A DNA stretch of 64,000 nt from positions 1 through 64,000 of the forward strand of contig CAWATG010000005.1 of assembly GCA_963785035.1 (NCBI GenBank), read 5' to 3'. How positions within the stretch are numbered: position 1 is the stretch's first letter; every line of letters starts with the position of its first letter. The DNA is from CAWATG01 sp963785035. Lineage in GTDB: Bacteria > Actinomycetota > Acidimicrobiia > IMCC26256 > CAWATG01. Of this stretch, positions 19,560 to 27,924 are shown one piece after another. A program made the translations under genes and the position numbers. The notes under the pieces are model-generated. The model searched no databases. It was not told the DNA's origin and worked only from the letters and a program-made list of their open reading frames with translations.

Positions 19560-20458
19560 ATGGGGCGAGAAGGCAACCCACGAGAACACGCCGCAACCCT
19601 TCAACTCGTCGATCTCGCCGCCTTCGAGAAGGTCGACCTTGTCGGCGCAGCGGATCTGCATTGCAATTGTGGGTTTCCGTATAGCACGGACCCGGTCGAC
19701 GCCCTTGCAGCAGCGACCGACGCCGCAGCGGCACGCTTTCGGGCAATCGTCCTCACCTGCCCTGGAGTGCCCGACTGTGCTCGTCGCCAACGTGGTCGCG
19801 GCGGTGGTCCCCGATATCGCCGTCTTCGGCAGCGTTGCCTGCGAGCGGGAGATCGGCGGAATCAATCCAGCGGCTGTTGAAGCAGCATTGCGAGGCGGCG
19901 CAAAGATCGTGTCGCTCCCAACTGTCGGAGTTCGCGGCGAAGCACGCATCGGCGTCCCTGGGAATCCGGCGGCTTCGGCACCGCCGATCGCTGTCTGCGA
20001 CGACGAAACCGGTGAGCTGCTCTACCACACGCACGAGGTGATGGCGCTTGTCGCCCAGCATGACGCGATCCTTGCCACTGGACACATCTCGCAGTTCGAG
20101 AGCTACGCCGTTGCCAAAGCCTTCGCCGGCAAGGGCAGGATTATCGTCACGAACGCCACTGAGCTTCTCACCGCCGACCAATGCATCGAACTCGTCGCCC
20201 TTGGCGCAACGATCGAGATCACCGCAAAGACGTTCATCGGCAACGACGCGACGCGAGCACCCACAGAAGCTGGAGCATTCATTCGCGCAATCGGGACCGA
20301 CCACGTCGTCTTGAGCAGCGGTTTAGGCTCGGGCGCCGATGGTGCAACCGGCTCGCGGGCTGCACCACTTCGCCGAAGCGCTGGTGACGAGTGGCGTGAC
20401 AGATTCGGCAGTGCGCCAAATGGCGTGCACGAACCCGGCCACGCTGCTCGGGTACTAG
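19560..20458 (+). CDS. DUF6282 family TIM-barrel (amidohydrolase-like) protein (two frameshifts)
   Basis: The corrected protein is about 298 residues. The start 'VGAADLHCNCGFP' has the D-x-H pattern of metal-dependent hydrolases. 'INPAAVEAALRGGAKIVSLPT' and the C-terminal 'MACTNPATLLGY' match the DUF6282 layout as I remember it. Shifts occur near 19765 and 20333; in each case removing one base restores alignment. The expected second His of an HxH site appears replaced by Asn (HCN), which could be a sequence error or loss of one metal ligand. Function unknown; it is beside acyl-CoA genes. It ends one base from the convergent SDR stop. Confidence 0.6.
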
Positions 20459-20459
20459 C

Positions 20460-21347
20460 TCAGGCCTCCATGCCCTTGGGCATCACCATGCCGACATGCT
20501 GAAGGTGTTGCCCGAGCGTTTCGTCGAAGTGATCGGCGACTTGATCGGGCTGCCAACCGCCATCACGCCACATCCATGCGATCTGCTTGGGATGTTGGAA
20601 CAGCGTGTAGGCGTAGTCGGTGCGACCGAAAATCTGACCGTTCACATGAGCGGCGCGCTCGGATGCCAAGTAGGCAACAACGGGCGCATTCAACGCAGGA
20701 TCTTGTTCCGGAGGGGGCTCGGTACCGCTTCGCTCGAAGAGACTCGCCGTCATGCGCGTCGCGCCTGCCGGTGCCAACGCGTTCACGGTGACACCGTACT
20801 TACCGAGCTCCAGGGCCCAGACGAACGTCATCCCCATAAGCCCCGCTTTTGCGGCGCCGTAATTCGTCTGCCCGAAGTTCCCACGAAGTCCGGCCGAAGA
20901 GGTGATGTTGATGATGCGGCCGTAGCCCTTGTCCTTCATGATGGGCGCAGCGTGGCGAGCGGTATTGAAGCTGCCCTTGAGATGCACGGCGATCACGGCG
21001 TCGAAGTCGTCCTCGGACATCTTCACCAGCGTCCGGTCGCGCACGATCCCGGCATTGTTGACCAGGATGTCGATGGTGCCGAATGCATCAACCGCAGTGC
21101 CGATCATGCGCTCGGCGCCGGCGAAATCGCTGACGGAATCGTAGTTCGGAACTGCACGACCACCGAAGGCCTCAATCTCCTTGCAGACCTGCATCGCTGG
21201 ATCGTCTTGCGTACCGCGCCCATCGAGACTCACACCCACGTCATTGACAACGACATGGGCACCCTCGCGAGCCAAGCACAGCGCCAGCTCACGTCCGATC
21301 CCGCGGCCCGATCCGGTGACGACGGCAACCTTTCCTTCGAGCAACAT
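20460..21347 (-). CDS. SDR-family (3R)-hydroxyacyl-CoA dehydrogenase
   Basis: A 295-residue short-chain dehydrogenase with 'VTGSGRGIG', 'NNAGIVRD', catalytic Ser in 'ITSSAGLRG' and 'YGAAK'. The C-terminus ('YTLFQHPKQIAWMWRDGGW') is typical of the dehydrogenase unit of peroxisomal-type multifunctional enzyme 2. It follows a MaoC hydratase by eight bases. Hydratase 2 plus (3R)-dehydrogenase is the standard pair for the D-specific beta-oxidation route, so the two genes probably catalyse successive steps. Confidence 0.87.
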   Translation of the reverse strand: MLLEGKVAVVTGSGRGIGRELALCLAREGAHVVVNDVGVSLDGRGTQDDPAMQVCKEIEAFGGRAVPNYDSVSDFAGAERMIGTAVDAFGTIDILVNNAGIVRDRTLVKMSEDDFDAVIAVHLKGSFNTARHAAPIMKDKGYGRIINITSSAGLRGNFGQTNYGAAKAGLMGMTFVWALELGKYGVTVNALAPAGATRMTASLFERSGTEPPPEQDPALNAPVVAYLASERAAHVNGQIFGRTDYAYTLFQHPKQIAWMWRDGGWQPDQVADHFDETLGQHLQHVGMVMPKGMEA

Positions 21348-21355
21348 CGGATCCC

Positions 21356-21784
21356 CTACTTCTCAACCACGGCGACGGCAGTTCCGTTCAAGCACACGTC
21401 GCCGCGTTGGTTCTCGACCAAGCACTCAAGGTCGACGAGGGCGACGCCATCTTCCTCGCGCTTGCCGGTCACGGTAGCGGCACACGTCAACGTGTCACCC
21501 GGCCAGACCTGCTTGGAAAAACGCACGCCGAACTTGCGAAGCGCTGTCGGACCGAACCAGTCGGTGAGGACTCGGCCCATCAACCCGGCTGTGAGCATTC
21601 CGTGGCCGAACACCGACGGGTTGCCCACAGACGTGGCGATGGTGTCGTCGTGGTGCATGGGGTTGAAGTCACCCGATGCCCCGGCATACCGAACGAAATT
21701 GGTACGTGTGAGGTTCTCCACGACGAGGGGCGAACACTTGTCACCGACCTGGAGATCGGCGAAGCGGGGGACAGAACTGGACAC
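21356..21784 (-). CDS. MaoC-like (R)-enoyl-CoA hydratase
   Basis: A 142-residue hot-dog-fold dehydratase. The hydratase-2 motif is visible as 'YAGASGDFNPMHHDD' (catalytic Asp and His), then 'VFGHGMLTAGLMGRVL'. AAGGAG lies about six bases before the ATG. Product (3R)-hydroxyacyl-CoA would be the substrate of the SDR immediately downstream. Confidence 0.9.
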   Translation of the reverse strand: MSSSVPRFADLQVGDKCSPLVVENLTRTNFVRYAGASGDFNPMHHDDTIATSVGNPSVFGHGMLTAGLMGRVLTDWFGPTALRKFGVRFSKQVWPGDTLTCAATVTGKREEDGVALVDLECLVENQRGDVCLNGTAVAVVEK

Positions 21785-21877
21785 GACAACTCCTTGTCAT
21801 CCTTGTGAACGAATCTAGCGTCGGCACAACCGGCGTTCGGATTGTTACGTCGCGCGACGTGCGCAGCTTTTGGAGTG

Positions 21878-22636
21878 CTATACGGTCTCTCCGAGATACG
21901 CTCGGCGGACGGTTGGGTTACTCAGCACGTCGTCGGTGGGTCCGGACGCGATAAGCGTGCCGAAGTCGAGGACGAACAACCGATTCGCCAGACTCTGCAC
22001 CATTTCGACGTCGTGTTCCACGAGCAGGATCGCCGTGCCCCGCTCCTTCTGGATGTCACGGAGCATCTCGGCGATCTCGTGTGTCTCGGACCGATCCAGG
22101 CCCGATGACGGTTCGTCGAGCAGCAGCAGCTTGGGTTCGGTCATCAGGGTTCGACCTAGCTCGACGAGTCGCGCAATGCCGAGGCTGAGCGACTCGATCG
22201 GACGGTCAGCCACCGCTTCGAGCTTCAGTAGCGCAAGCGTGGCGCTCGCACGCTCTTGTTCATCCTTGCTTGGACCCCCGCGGTTCAGCAGGTCTTTCCA
22301 CAACGAGCCATCCCGGCGACGCGCCCGCTCCGCAACGAGCAAATGGTCTCGAACGGTCATCCCTGCGAATACCTCAATACGCTGGAATGTGCGCCCAAAA
22401 CCAAGACGAGCGCGCTGGAACGTCGGCAGCGCCGTGATGTCGGCTCCATCGAACATGACCCGTCCGCCGTCGGGTCGCAAGATCCCGAACAAGCAGTTGA
22501 AGAACGTCGTCTTCCCAGCGCCGTTCGGACCGATCAGACCGACCAACTCGCCAGGCTCGACGTCAAGCGAGACATCACTGAGCGCGGTAATGCCGGCGAA
22601 GTGCTTCGAAATGCCGACCGCTTGCAGCAAGCCCAC
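21878..22636 (-). CDS. Branched-chain amino-acid type ABC transporter ATPase (LivG-like)
   Basis: A 252-residue ABC ATPase. Walker A 'GPNGAGKTTFFN', signature region 'LSLGIARLVELGRTLM', Walker B 'LLLLDEP', and the switch His in 'ILLVEHDVEMV'. The C-terminal 'VLSNPTVRRAYLGE' is the LivG hallmark. In HAAT-type importers it works with LivF, two permeases and a periplasmic-type binding protein. Two binding-protein genes lie upstream on the same strand, but no permease or LivF is visible in the window, so the transporter is incomplete here. Confidence 0.9.
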   Translation of the reverse strand: MGLLQAVGISKHFAGITALSDVSLDVEPGELVGLIGPNGAGKTTFFNCLFGILRPDGGRVMFDGADITALPTFQRARLGFGRTFQRIEVFAGMTVRDHLLVAERARRRDGSLWKDLLNRGGPSKDEQERASATLALLKLEAVADRPIESLSLGIARLVELGRTLMTEPKLLLLDEPSSGLDRSETHEIAEMLRDIQKERGTAILLVEHDVEMVQSLANRLFVLDFGTLIASGPTDDVLSNPTVRRAYLGETV

Positions 22637-22692
22637 AGATCTCCCATCGAACGGACGGCGATACCCCTCACAAAACCCACGGAGTATAGGAA

Positions 22693-22718
22693 AGTCGCAG
22701 GCGACTCGCCGCAGCGAG
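22693..22718 (-). terminator. Two adjacent hairpins between binding protein and ATPase genes
   Basis: AGTCGC-AG-GCGACT (22693-22706) and CTCGC-CGCA-GCGAG (22705-22718) are perfect short palindromes sharing two bases, just after the stop of the binding-protein gene. On the minus strand the second stem is followed by TTTCC. They may attenuate or terminate transcription before the ATPase, or protect the mRNA end. Weak as a rho-independent terminator. Confidence 0.35.
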
Positions 22719-22729
22719 AACCTGGCGCC

Positions 22730-24020
22730 CTAGCGGTAGATCGTCCGGGTCGGCGTTTCGTTCGCGTCGGCATCCCAGCAGAGGAACGGCTTGCCCGGGC
22801 GCGTCTTCCACGGCTTGAAGCTCCCGTCGCCCGCGACTTTGACAACCGATACACAGGCAAGACCCGCTCGCCGGGTGTGGTTGATCGTCCGCACGCCCGG
22901 CAGGATCCCCTGGATCGTGTCGTTCTCGAATTTCGCCTTGTTGAGGGCGTCGATGAGTGATGCCCGTGTGACCTGCCGTCCGGCCTCGCGTAGCCCAGCG
23001 ACGAAGATGTGCGCGCTCATCCATCCGGTGAGGGAGATCTCATTCTTGGGATACTCACGCTTGTTCATCCATGTTCCGAACAGCTTGATTCCTTCTGGAA
23101 TGGGTCTCGTCTCGAACGGCGCGAACTGCACCGGCACCAGGGAACCGGCCAAAAGGTAGGCGTTGGCCCGCATGAACGCATGGTCATAGCCGTTGGGCAA
23201 CAGCTGAATGGCAGCCAGATCCTGTTTCTTTATTTCCCGAGCAAGCGACAGCGCCGCATTTTGGTCCATGCAGTGCGAGATCAAGGTGACGCCAGCCGCG
23301 CTTCATCGCTCGGACCTCAGCAGAGAAATCGGTTTGGCCAAATGGCACGCTCGTCGAGAAATAGGCAACCTTGGCGGTTGGATATTTCTCGAATGCCCGC
23401 TTGCGATTCACAGCACAGTCTTTGGAGTTGGCGACCGCATAGGCCAAGACTCCTACTTTGTCCCTCCCGGCCAGCTCCGCGAGCATCGGCGTCGTCGGGT
23501 ACGGACAGGTAATGCAGCGACTTCCATTGATACCGAACAGGTTCTTGGGGCCCGCCCACTCATCGTTGATCCCCCACCCGAATGTTGGGACCGACCGATC
23601 GATGAGTTCACGCGCTCCACTGAACGAATAGATCGTGGCCACCGGCAGAACCGCAAACACATTGTCGTGATCCAACAGCGCCTGGACCTCCTGCGCGTTC
23701 GCAGCAGTCCTGTCGTCCCGGCGGACGGCGAAGTTCAACCGACGTCCGTGCACCCCACCGGAGCTGTTGACCATGTCGAAGTACGCCTGCACCCCGTCAT
23801 TGACCGAATCGTACGGGCCATTCGTGACGTTTGTGATCGATGCGACACCACCAACGCGAATCTCGGTATCAGTCACACCCGGCACCGTCTTGCGCGCCGT
23901 TCGAACACCGACCCGTTCCTCGATCGAGGAGGCATAGGGCGCGCTAGCCCCCGCCGACGTGACGGCGAATGCGGCAACCGACATCCCGACAGCCATGATC
24001 CATGACCAAGTACGCAACAC
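22730..24020 (-). CDS. ABC transporter substrate-binding protein, Leu/Ile/Val type (frameshift)
   Basis: A secreted binding protein of about 429 residues, with an N-terminal hydrophobic signal segment ('IMAVGMSVAAFAVTSAGASA') and the periplasmic-binding-protein type 1 core. The core starts 'TDTEIRVGGVASITN' and includes 'GGVHGRRLNFAVRRDD'. The frame breaks near 23298; removing one base joins 'AEVRAMKR' to 'AGVTLISHCMDQNAAL'. GTG start at 24020 with GGAGG just upstream. Its layout and many segments match the next gene upstream, so the pair arose by tandem duplication. Confidence 0.85.
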
Positions 24021-24093
24021 CGCAACCTCCCCCTCGATGCCTCATTCGGCCTCCCGAGACGAGAAGTTGAGGGATTGTCGCGTCACCGCGGTC

Positions 24094-25359
24094 TCAGCGG
24101 TGGATTGTGGCCTTCGGAACACCGGGCGTTTCAGCGTCCCAGCACAGGAATGGCTTTCTCGGACGGGTCTGCCATGGCAGGAATGCACCATCTGCAGCCA
24201 CTTTGACCATCGCGATACACAAGTTTTGGCGCTCGGTGGTGTGCTTGATGGTTTGGGTTCCCGGTGCCAGTCCCTGCATCGTGTCCTTGGTGAACTTCGT
24301 GTTGAGGACGTCGATCAGCGAGGCGCGCGTGACCTTGCGCCCGGCCGCCTCCAATCCCTTGACGAAAAGATTTGCGCTCATCCAGCCCACCATCGAGATT
24401 TCGTTCCGCTCAAAGTTCTTCTTCTTCATCCATTTGTTGAAGAGCTTCAAACCCGTCGGCTGCGGCTTGAACTCGAATGGGGCGAACTGCACCAGAATCA
24501 ATGAGCCTGCAAGAAAGGCGGCATTCGCCCGCATGAACTTGTGGTCATAGGCGTTGGGCAGGAGCTGAATGGCCTTCAGGTTCTGCTTGCGCATCTCCTT
24601 CGCAAGAGACAGTGCTCCGTTCTGGTCAATGCAATGGTTCACCATCGTGACGCCTGCATCCTTCATAGCCTTGACCTCTGCCGAGAGATCAGTGACACCA
24701 AATGCCAGGCTCTTCGAGACGTACACAACCTCTGCGGTCGGATAGCGCTTGTAGGATTGGACGATCATCTCCGCGCAGTCGCTCGAGTTCGCGACGCCAT
24801 AGGCCACAACACCGATCTTCTTCTTCCCGGCCAGTTTCGAGACCATTGGAAACGCCGGGTAGGTGCAGGAAAAACAGTTGATCCCACCGAACTGAAAGAG
24901 GTTCTCGGGTCCGGTCCATTCGGCGTTGATTCCCCACCCGAACGCTGGAACATTTTTTTCAGCGAGGAGCTTTGCCCCACTGAACGAGAAGATCGTTGCC
25001 ATCGGCAAGGCTGCGAACACCTTGTCCTGCTCGAGGAGACCCTGCACCTCCTGCGCATTCGCAGCGATCTTGTCATCGCGGCGAGCAACAAGGCGGAGCT
25101 TGCGTCCGTGGACGCCACCAGCCGCGTTCACCATGTCGAAGTATGCCTGGACGCCGTCGAAGGAGGACGCGTACGGACCGTTGATCGGGTTGGTTACCGA
25201 GGCGACACCACCGACGCGAATCTCGGTATCTGTGATACCAGGATCAGTTGTCCCCTGGGCATCCGCCGGCTCGGACGAACCGACGCCAAGGATGGAACCC
25301 AAAACCAATGTTACGAGCAGCAATCCAACTGTCGACGAACGCCACCGGAAAGCGAGCAT
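24094..25359 (-). CDS. ABC transporter substrate-binding protein, Leu/Ile/Val type
   Basis: An intact 421-residue paralogue of the following gene. Signal peptide 'GLLLVTLVLGSILGVGSSEPADA', then the type 1 binding-protein fold ('ITDTEIRVGGVASVTNPING', 'FGWGINAEWTGPENLFQFGG', 'GWMSANLFVKGLEAAGRKVT'). Both paralogues share a Cys pair in 'CFSCTYP'/'CITCPYP' and a Cys near the C-terminus ('KPFLCWDA'), which may form disulfides. The ligand is unknown; amino acids, amides or aromatic acids are all possible in this family. Start ATG at 25359 with AAGGGGG upstream. Confidence 0.88.
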   Translation of the reverse strand: MLAFRWRSSTVGLLLVTLVLGSILGVGSSEPADAQGTTDPGITDTEIRVGGVASVTNPINGPYASSFDGVQAYFDMVNAAGGVHGRKLRLVARRDDKIAANAQEVQGLLEQDKVFAALPMATIFSFSGAKLLAEKNVPAFGWGINAEWTGPENLFQFGGINCFSCTYPAFPMVSKLAGKKKIGVVAYGVANSSDCAEMIVQSYKRYPTAEVVYVSKSLAFGVTDLSAEVKAMKDAGVTMVNHCIDQNGALSLAKEMRKQNLKAIQLLPNAYDHKFMRANAAFLAGSLILVQFAPFEFKPQPTGLKLFNKWMKKKNFERNEISMVGWMSANLFVKGLEAAGRKVTRASLIDVLNTKFTKDTMQGLAPGTQTIKHTTERQNLCIAMVKVAADGAFLPWQTRPRKPFLCWDAETPGVPKATIHR

Positions 25360-25449
25360 CCATCCCCCTTAGTGTTGTGACGTTCGTCACGGTAGTGGTG
25401 CCGCCCGCTCCTGACAAGACCAGCAGCACCGACGAGCAAGACTCGCGGC

Positions 25450-26241
25450 ATGGCAAAGACCCTCGTGACCTTTCATGCACATCCTGACGATGAGTCAATC
25501 GCCACGGGCGGCGTGATGGCCCGCGCTGCGGCAGAAGGCCATCGCGTCGTTCTGGTACTCGCTACACGGGGGGAGGTCGGCGAGGTTCCACCTGATTACC
25601 TCGGCCTCCACGAGACGCTCGCCGATCGGCGCGTACAGGAAGTCGAGGCCGCGGCGGAGATTCTCGGTGTTGCTCGCGTCGCATACCTGGGGTACCGGGA
25701 CTCAGGAATGATGCATGAGCCGACAAACGACCATCCTGAGGCGTTCTGGCAAGCCTCAGTCGACACTGCTGCGCGACAGCTCGCAGACATCTTGCGCGAG
25801 GAGCACGCCGACGTCCTCACGATCTATGACGACCGCGGCGGCTACGGGCACCCCGATCACATCCAGGTGCATCGCGTCGGGATAGCCGCGGCACATTTGG
25901 CCGGTACGCCGCGGATCTACGAGTCGGTTGTCAATCGGGACCACGTCAGACGCCTACTCGCCGGCATTCCCCCAGATGCAATCCCTGAGGGTGTCGAAAT
26001 TCCCGACCTCGACGAGCTTGAACTCGGCGTCTCGGAATCGCTCATCACGACAACAGTCGACGTGCGTGCGTTCGCGGAGCAGAAACGCGCTGCGATGCGT
26101 GCACATGGCAGCCAGATCAGCAGCGACTCGTTCTTCCTGCAGCTGCCGGACGCCATCTTCAGAGAATCATTCGGCTACGAGTGCTTCATTCGCCGTGATG
26201 TTGATCCGGCCCTACGCGAGACAAGCATCTTCGGCGGCTGA
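25450..26241 (+). CDS. PIG-L family zinc-dependent deacetylase
   Basis: A 263-residue LmbE-like hydrolase. Zinc/active-site motif 'FHAHPDDESIATGG' and the third ligand in 'GGYGHPDHIQVHRVG'. Actinobacterial members include MshB (mycothiol biosynthesis) and Mca (conjugate cleavage). This one is shorter than the clear Mca at 43525-44418 and its substrate cannot be assigned. It diverges from the binding-protein genes across only 90 bases. Confidence 0.85.
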   Translation: MAKTLVTFHAHPDDESIATGGVMARAAAEGHRVVLVLATRGEVGEVPPDYLGLHETLADRRVQEVEAAAEILGVARVAYLGYRDSGMMHEPTNDHPEAFWQASVDTAARQLADILREEHADVLTIYDDRGGYGHPDHIQVHRVGIAAAHLAGTPRIYESVVNRDHVRRLLAGIPPDAIPEGVEIPDLDELELGVSESLITTTVDVRAFAEQKRAAMRAHGSQISSDSFFLQLPDAIFRESFGYECFIRRDVDPALRETSIFGG

Positions 26242-26257
26242 CAGCCTCCCGACGCGG

Positions 26258-26269
26258 CACAATATCGGT
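26258..26269 (+). promoter_or_regulatory. Putative -10 element, leaderless start
   Basis: CACAAT at 26258-26263 ends six bases before the ATG at 26270, with no ribosome site. The same hexamer and spacing occur before the GTG at 39101. Confidence 0.4.
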
Positions 26270-27493
26270 ATGTCATGGTTTTTCATCGTTGTTGGAGTAC
26301 TCAGCGTTGCTCTGACAACAAACGCCATGCGCCCAAGCAAACACTGGCAGCTGTTTCTTCCAAGCTTCGTGGCAGGGTGGTTGACCGGCGAGCTCGCGCT
26401 GTTCTTGCTCTTCGGGCACCTCCTGCTTCCCGCGGGATTCGTCGCGTCCGGTGCACTCGACAGATGGCCGGGATGGGTTGGCCTCGCGCTCATCGCCCTC
26501 TCCGCGACCGGGCTCTTGCGCCTCATCGTCGTCGCCACACGCACTCGCCGCGTCATCGCCGATGCCCTCGCCCCGATGCATTTACCGGGTGACGCTCCTC
26601 CGGCCTCGCATCGCTTCAGACGAATACGCCGCATCCTCCTTCCCTTTCCGATGCGTCCCAGACGTGTACAACGAATCCGCAACATCCGCTACGCGGATGG
26701 TTTCGGGCGTCAGCACCTTCTCGACGTCTACCGACCTCGCGACGTCGTGGTCGGTGCGCCCGTGCTCCTGCAGATCCACGGGGGCGCCTGGGTCATCGGT
26801 AGCAAGAATCAACAGGCGCTCCCCCTCATGTTGCACCTCGCGGCAAAGGGCTGGATCTGCGTGACCGCGAACTACCGTCTGAGTCCGCAGGCGTACTTCC
26901 CCGAACATCTCATTGATTGCAAGCTCGCGCTCGCATGGGTTCGGGCGAACATCGCACAGTTCGGCGGCGACCCGGACATTGTGGTCGTCACCGGCGGATC
27001 GGCCGGTGGCCACCTTGCCGCTCTCATGGGACTCACCGAGAACCAAGCAGAGTTCCAACCTGGTTTCGAGGAAACCGACACCTCGGTGACTGCGGTTGTC
27101 CCGCTCTATGGCGTCTATGACATGACCACGATCTTCCGACCTGACGAACGCAGCAGGATCAGCCGCCGGATCTCCGCACGCTTCAAGCGAGTCGTGCTCG
27201 GACCCGTTGCCATGGACAACCCCGAAGCCTTATTGCGTGCGTCACCAATCAGCCATGTCACAAAGGATGCGCCGCCCTTCTTTGTCATCCACGGCACACA
27301 CGACAACCTGGTGCCAGTCGAGCAGGCTCGCAGTTTCGTCGGAGCATTGCGTAGCACGTCGGAAGCGCCAGTCGTCTACGCCGAGTTGCCAGGCGCCTCA
27401 CATGCCTTCGAGATCTTCTCGTCCATCCGCGCCGAGCACACCATTGCGGGCATCGACAGCTTTGTCACGTGGATCGCGCAGCGGCAGCGCTAG
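26270..27493 (+). CDS. Membrane-anchored alpha/beta hydrolase (HSL-type esterase)
   Basis: A 407-residue protein with three N-terminal hydrophobic helices (about 1-85) and a carboxylesterase domain. Motifs: oxyanion-hole 'IHGGAWVIGS', nucleophile 'VTGGSAGGHLAALMG' (Ser), 'GTHDNLVPVEQA' (Asp) and 'ASHAFEI' (His). HGG plus GxSAGG places it in the hormone-sensitive-lipase family. Probably hydrolyses short-chain or lipid esters at the cytoplasmic membrane. I chose the ATG at 26270; an open frame extends upstream into the PIG-L gene but lacks a sensible N-terminus. It overlaps the convergent ArfB gene stop by four bases (CTAG). Confidence 0.85.
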   Translation: MSWFFIVVGVLSVALTTNAMRPSKHWQLFLPSFVAGWLTGELALFLLFGHLLLPAGFVASGALDRWPGWVGLALIALSATGLLRLIVVATRTRRVIADALAPMHLPGDAPPASHRFRRIRRILLPFPMRPRRVQRIRNIRYADGFGRQHLLDVYRPRDVVVGAPVLLQIHGGAWVIGSKNQQALPLMLHLAAKGWICVTANYRLSPQAYFPEHLIDCKLALAWVRANIAQFGGDPDIVVVTGGSAGGHLAALMGLTENQAEFQPGFEETDTSVTAVVPLYGVYDMTTIFRPDERSRISRRISARFKRVVLGPVAMDNPEALLRASPISHVTKDAPPFFVIHGTHDNLVPVEQARSFVGALRSTSEAPVVYAELPGASHAFEIFSSIRAEHTIAGIDSFVTWIAQRQR

Positions 27494-27906
27494 TCCTGGT
27501 CATCTCGAGGGCCACGACGCTGCGCTTTTCGGTCGGCAGTGCGACGCTTCTCGTCGAGTCGCCGGGCCTTCGCCGCCTTCGACGGTTTCGTCGCCTGGCG
27601 CGTCCGCTCAACTCTCAATCCTTCCGCCAGCCGGTCCCGCAGCCGGGTGATCGCCAGCTCACGGTTGCGCACCTGCGACCGTTCATCGGACGCCACGACT
27701 CGCACCACCGGCCCCAACCGCTCGAGCAACTTTGCGCGTTGGCGGGGACCGAGCGACCTCGAAGCAGCAATGTCAAACCGCACCTCGGCGCGCGTGTTCG
27801 ACGTATTGGCATGCTGGCCACCCGGACCGCCTGAACTACTGAACCGCCATTCCAACTCGTCCAGCGGTATCCGGCACGAACCGTTGACCCAGAGCCACTC
27901 CCCCAT
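27490..27906 (-). CDS. arfB: Alternative ribosome-rescue factor ArfB (YaeJ)
   Basis: A 138-residue peptidyl-tRNA hydrolase related to release factors. It has the GGQ catalytic motif in 'SSGGPGGQHANTSNTRAEV' and the basic C-terminal tail ('RQATKPSKAAKARRLDEK') that enters the empty mRNA channel of stalled ribosomes. It has no codon-recognition domain. Start ATG at 27906 with GGGAG upstream; an alternative start six codons earlier exists. Lies 18 bases downstream of gltB on the same strand. Confidence 0.88.
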   Translation of the reverse strand: MGEWLWVNGSCRIPLDELEWRFSSSGGPGGQHANTSNTRAEVRFDIAASRSLGPRQRAKLLERLGPVVRVVASDERSQVRNRELAITRLRDRLAEGLRVERTRQATKPSKAAKARRLDEKRRTADRKAQRRGPRDDQD

Positions 27907-27924
27907 GGCGATCAGCACTCCCAC

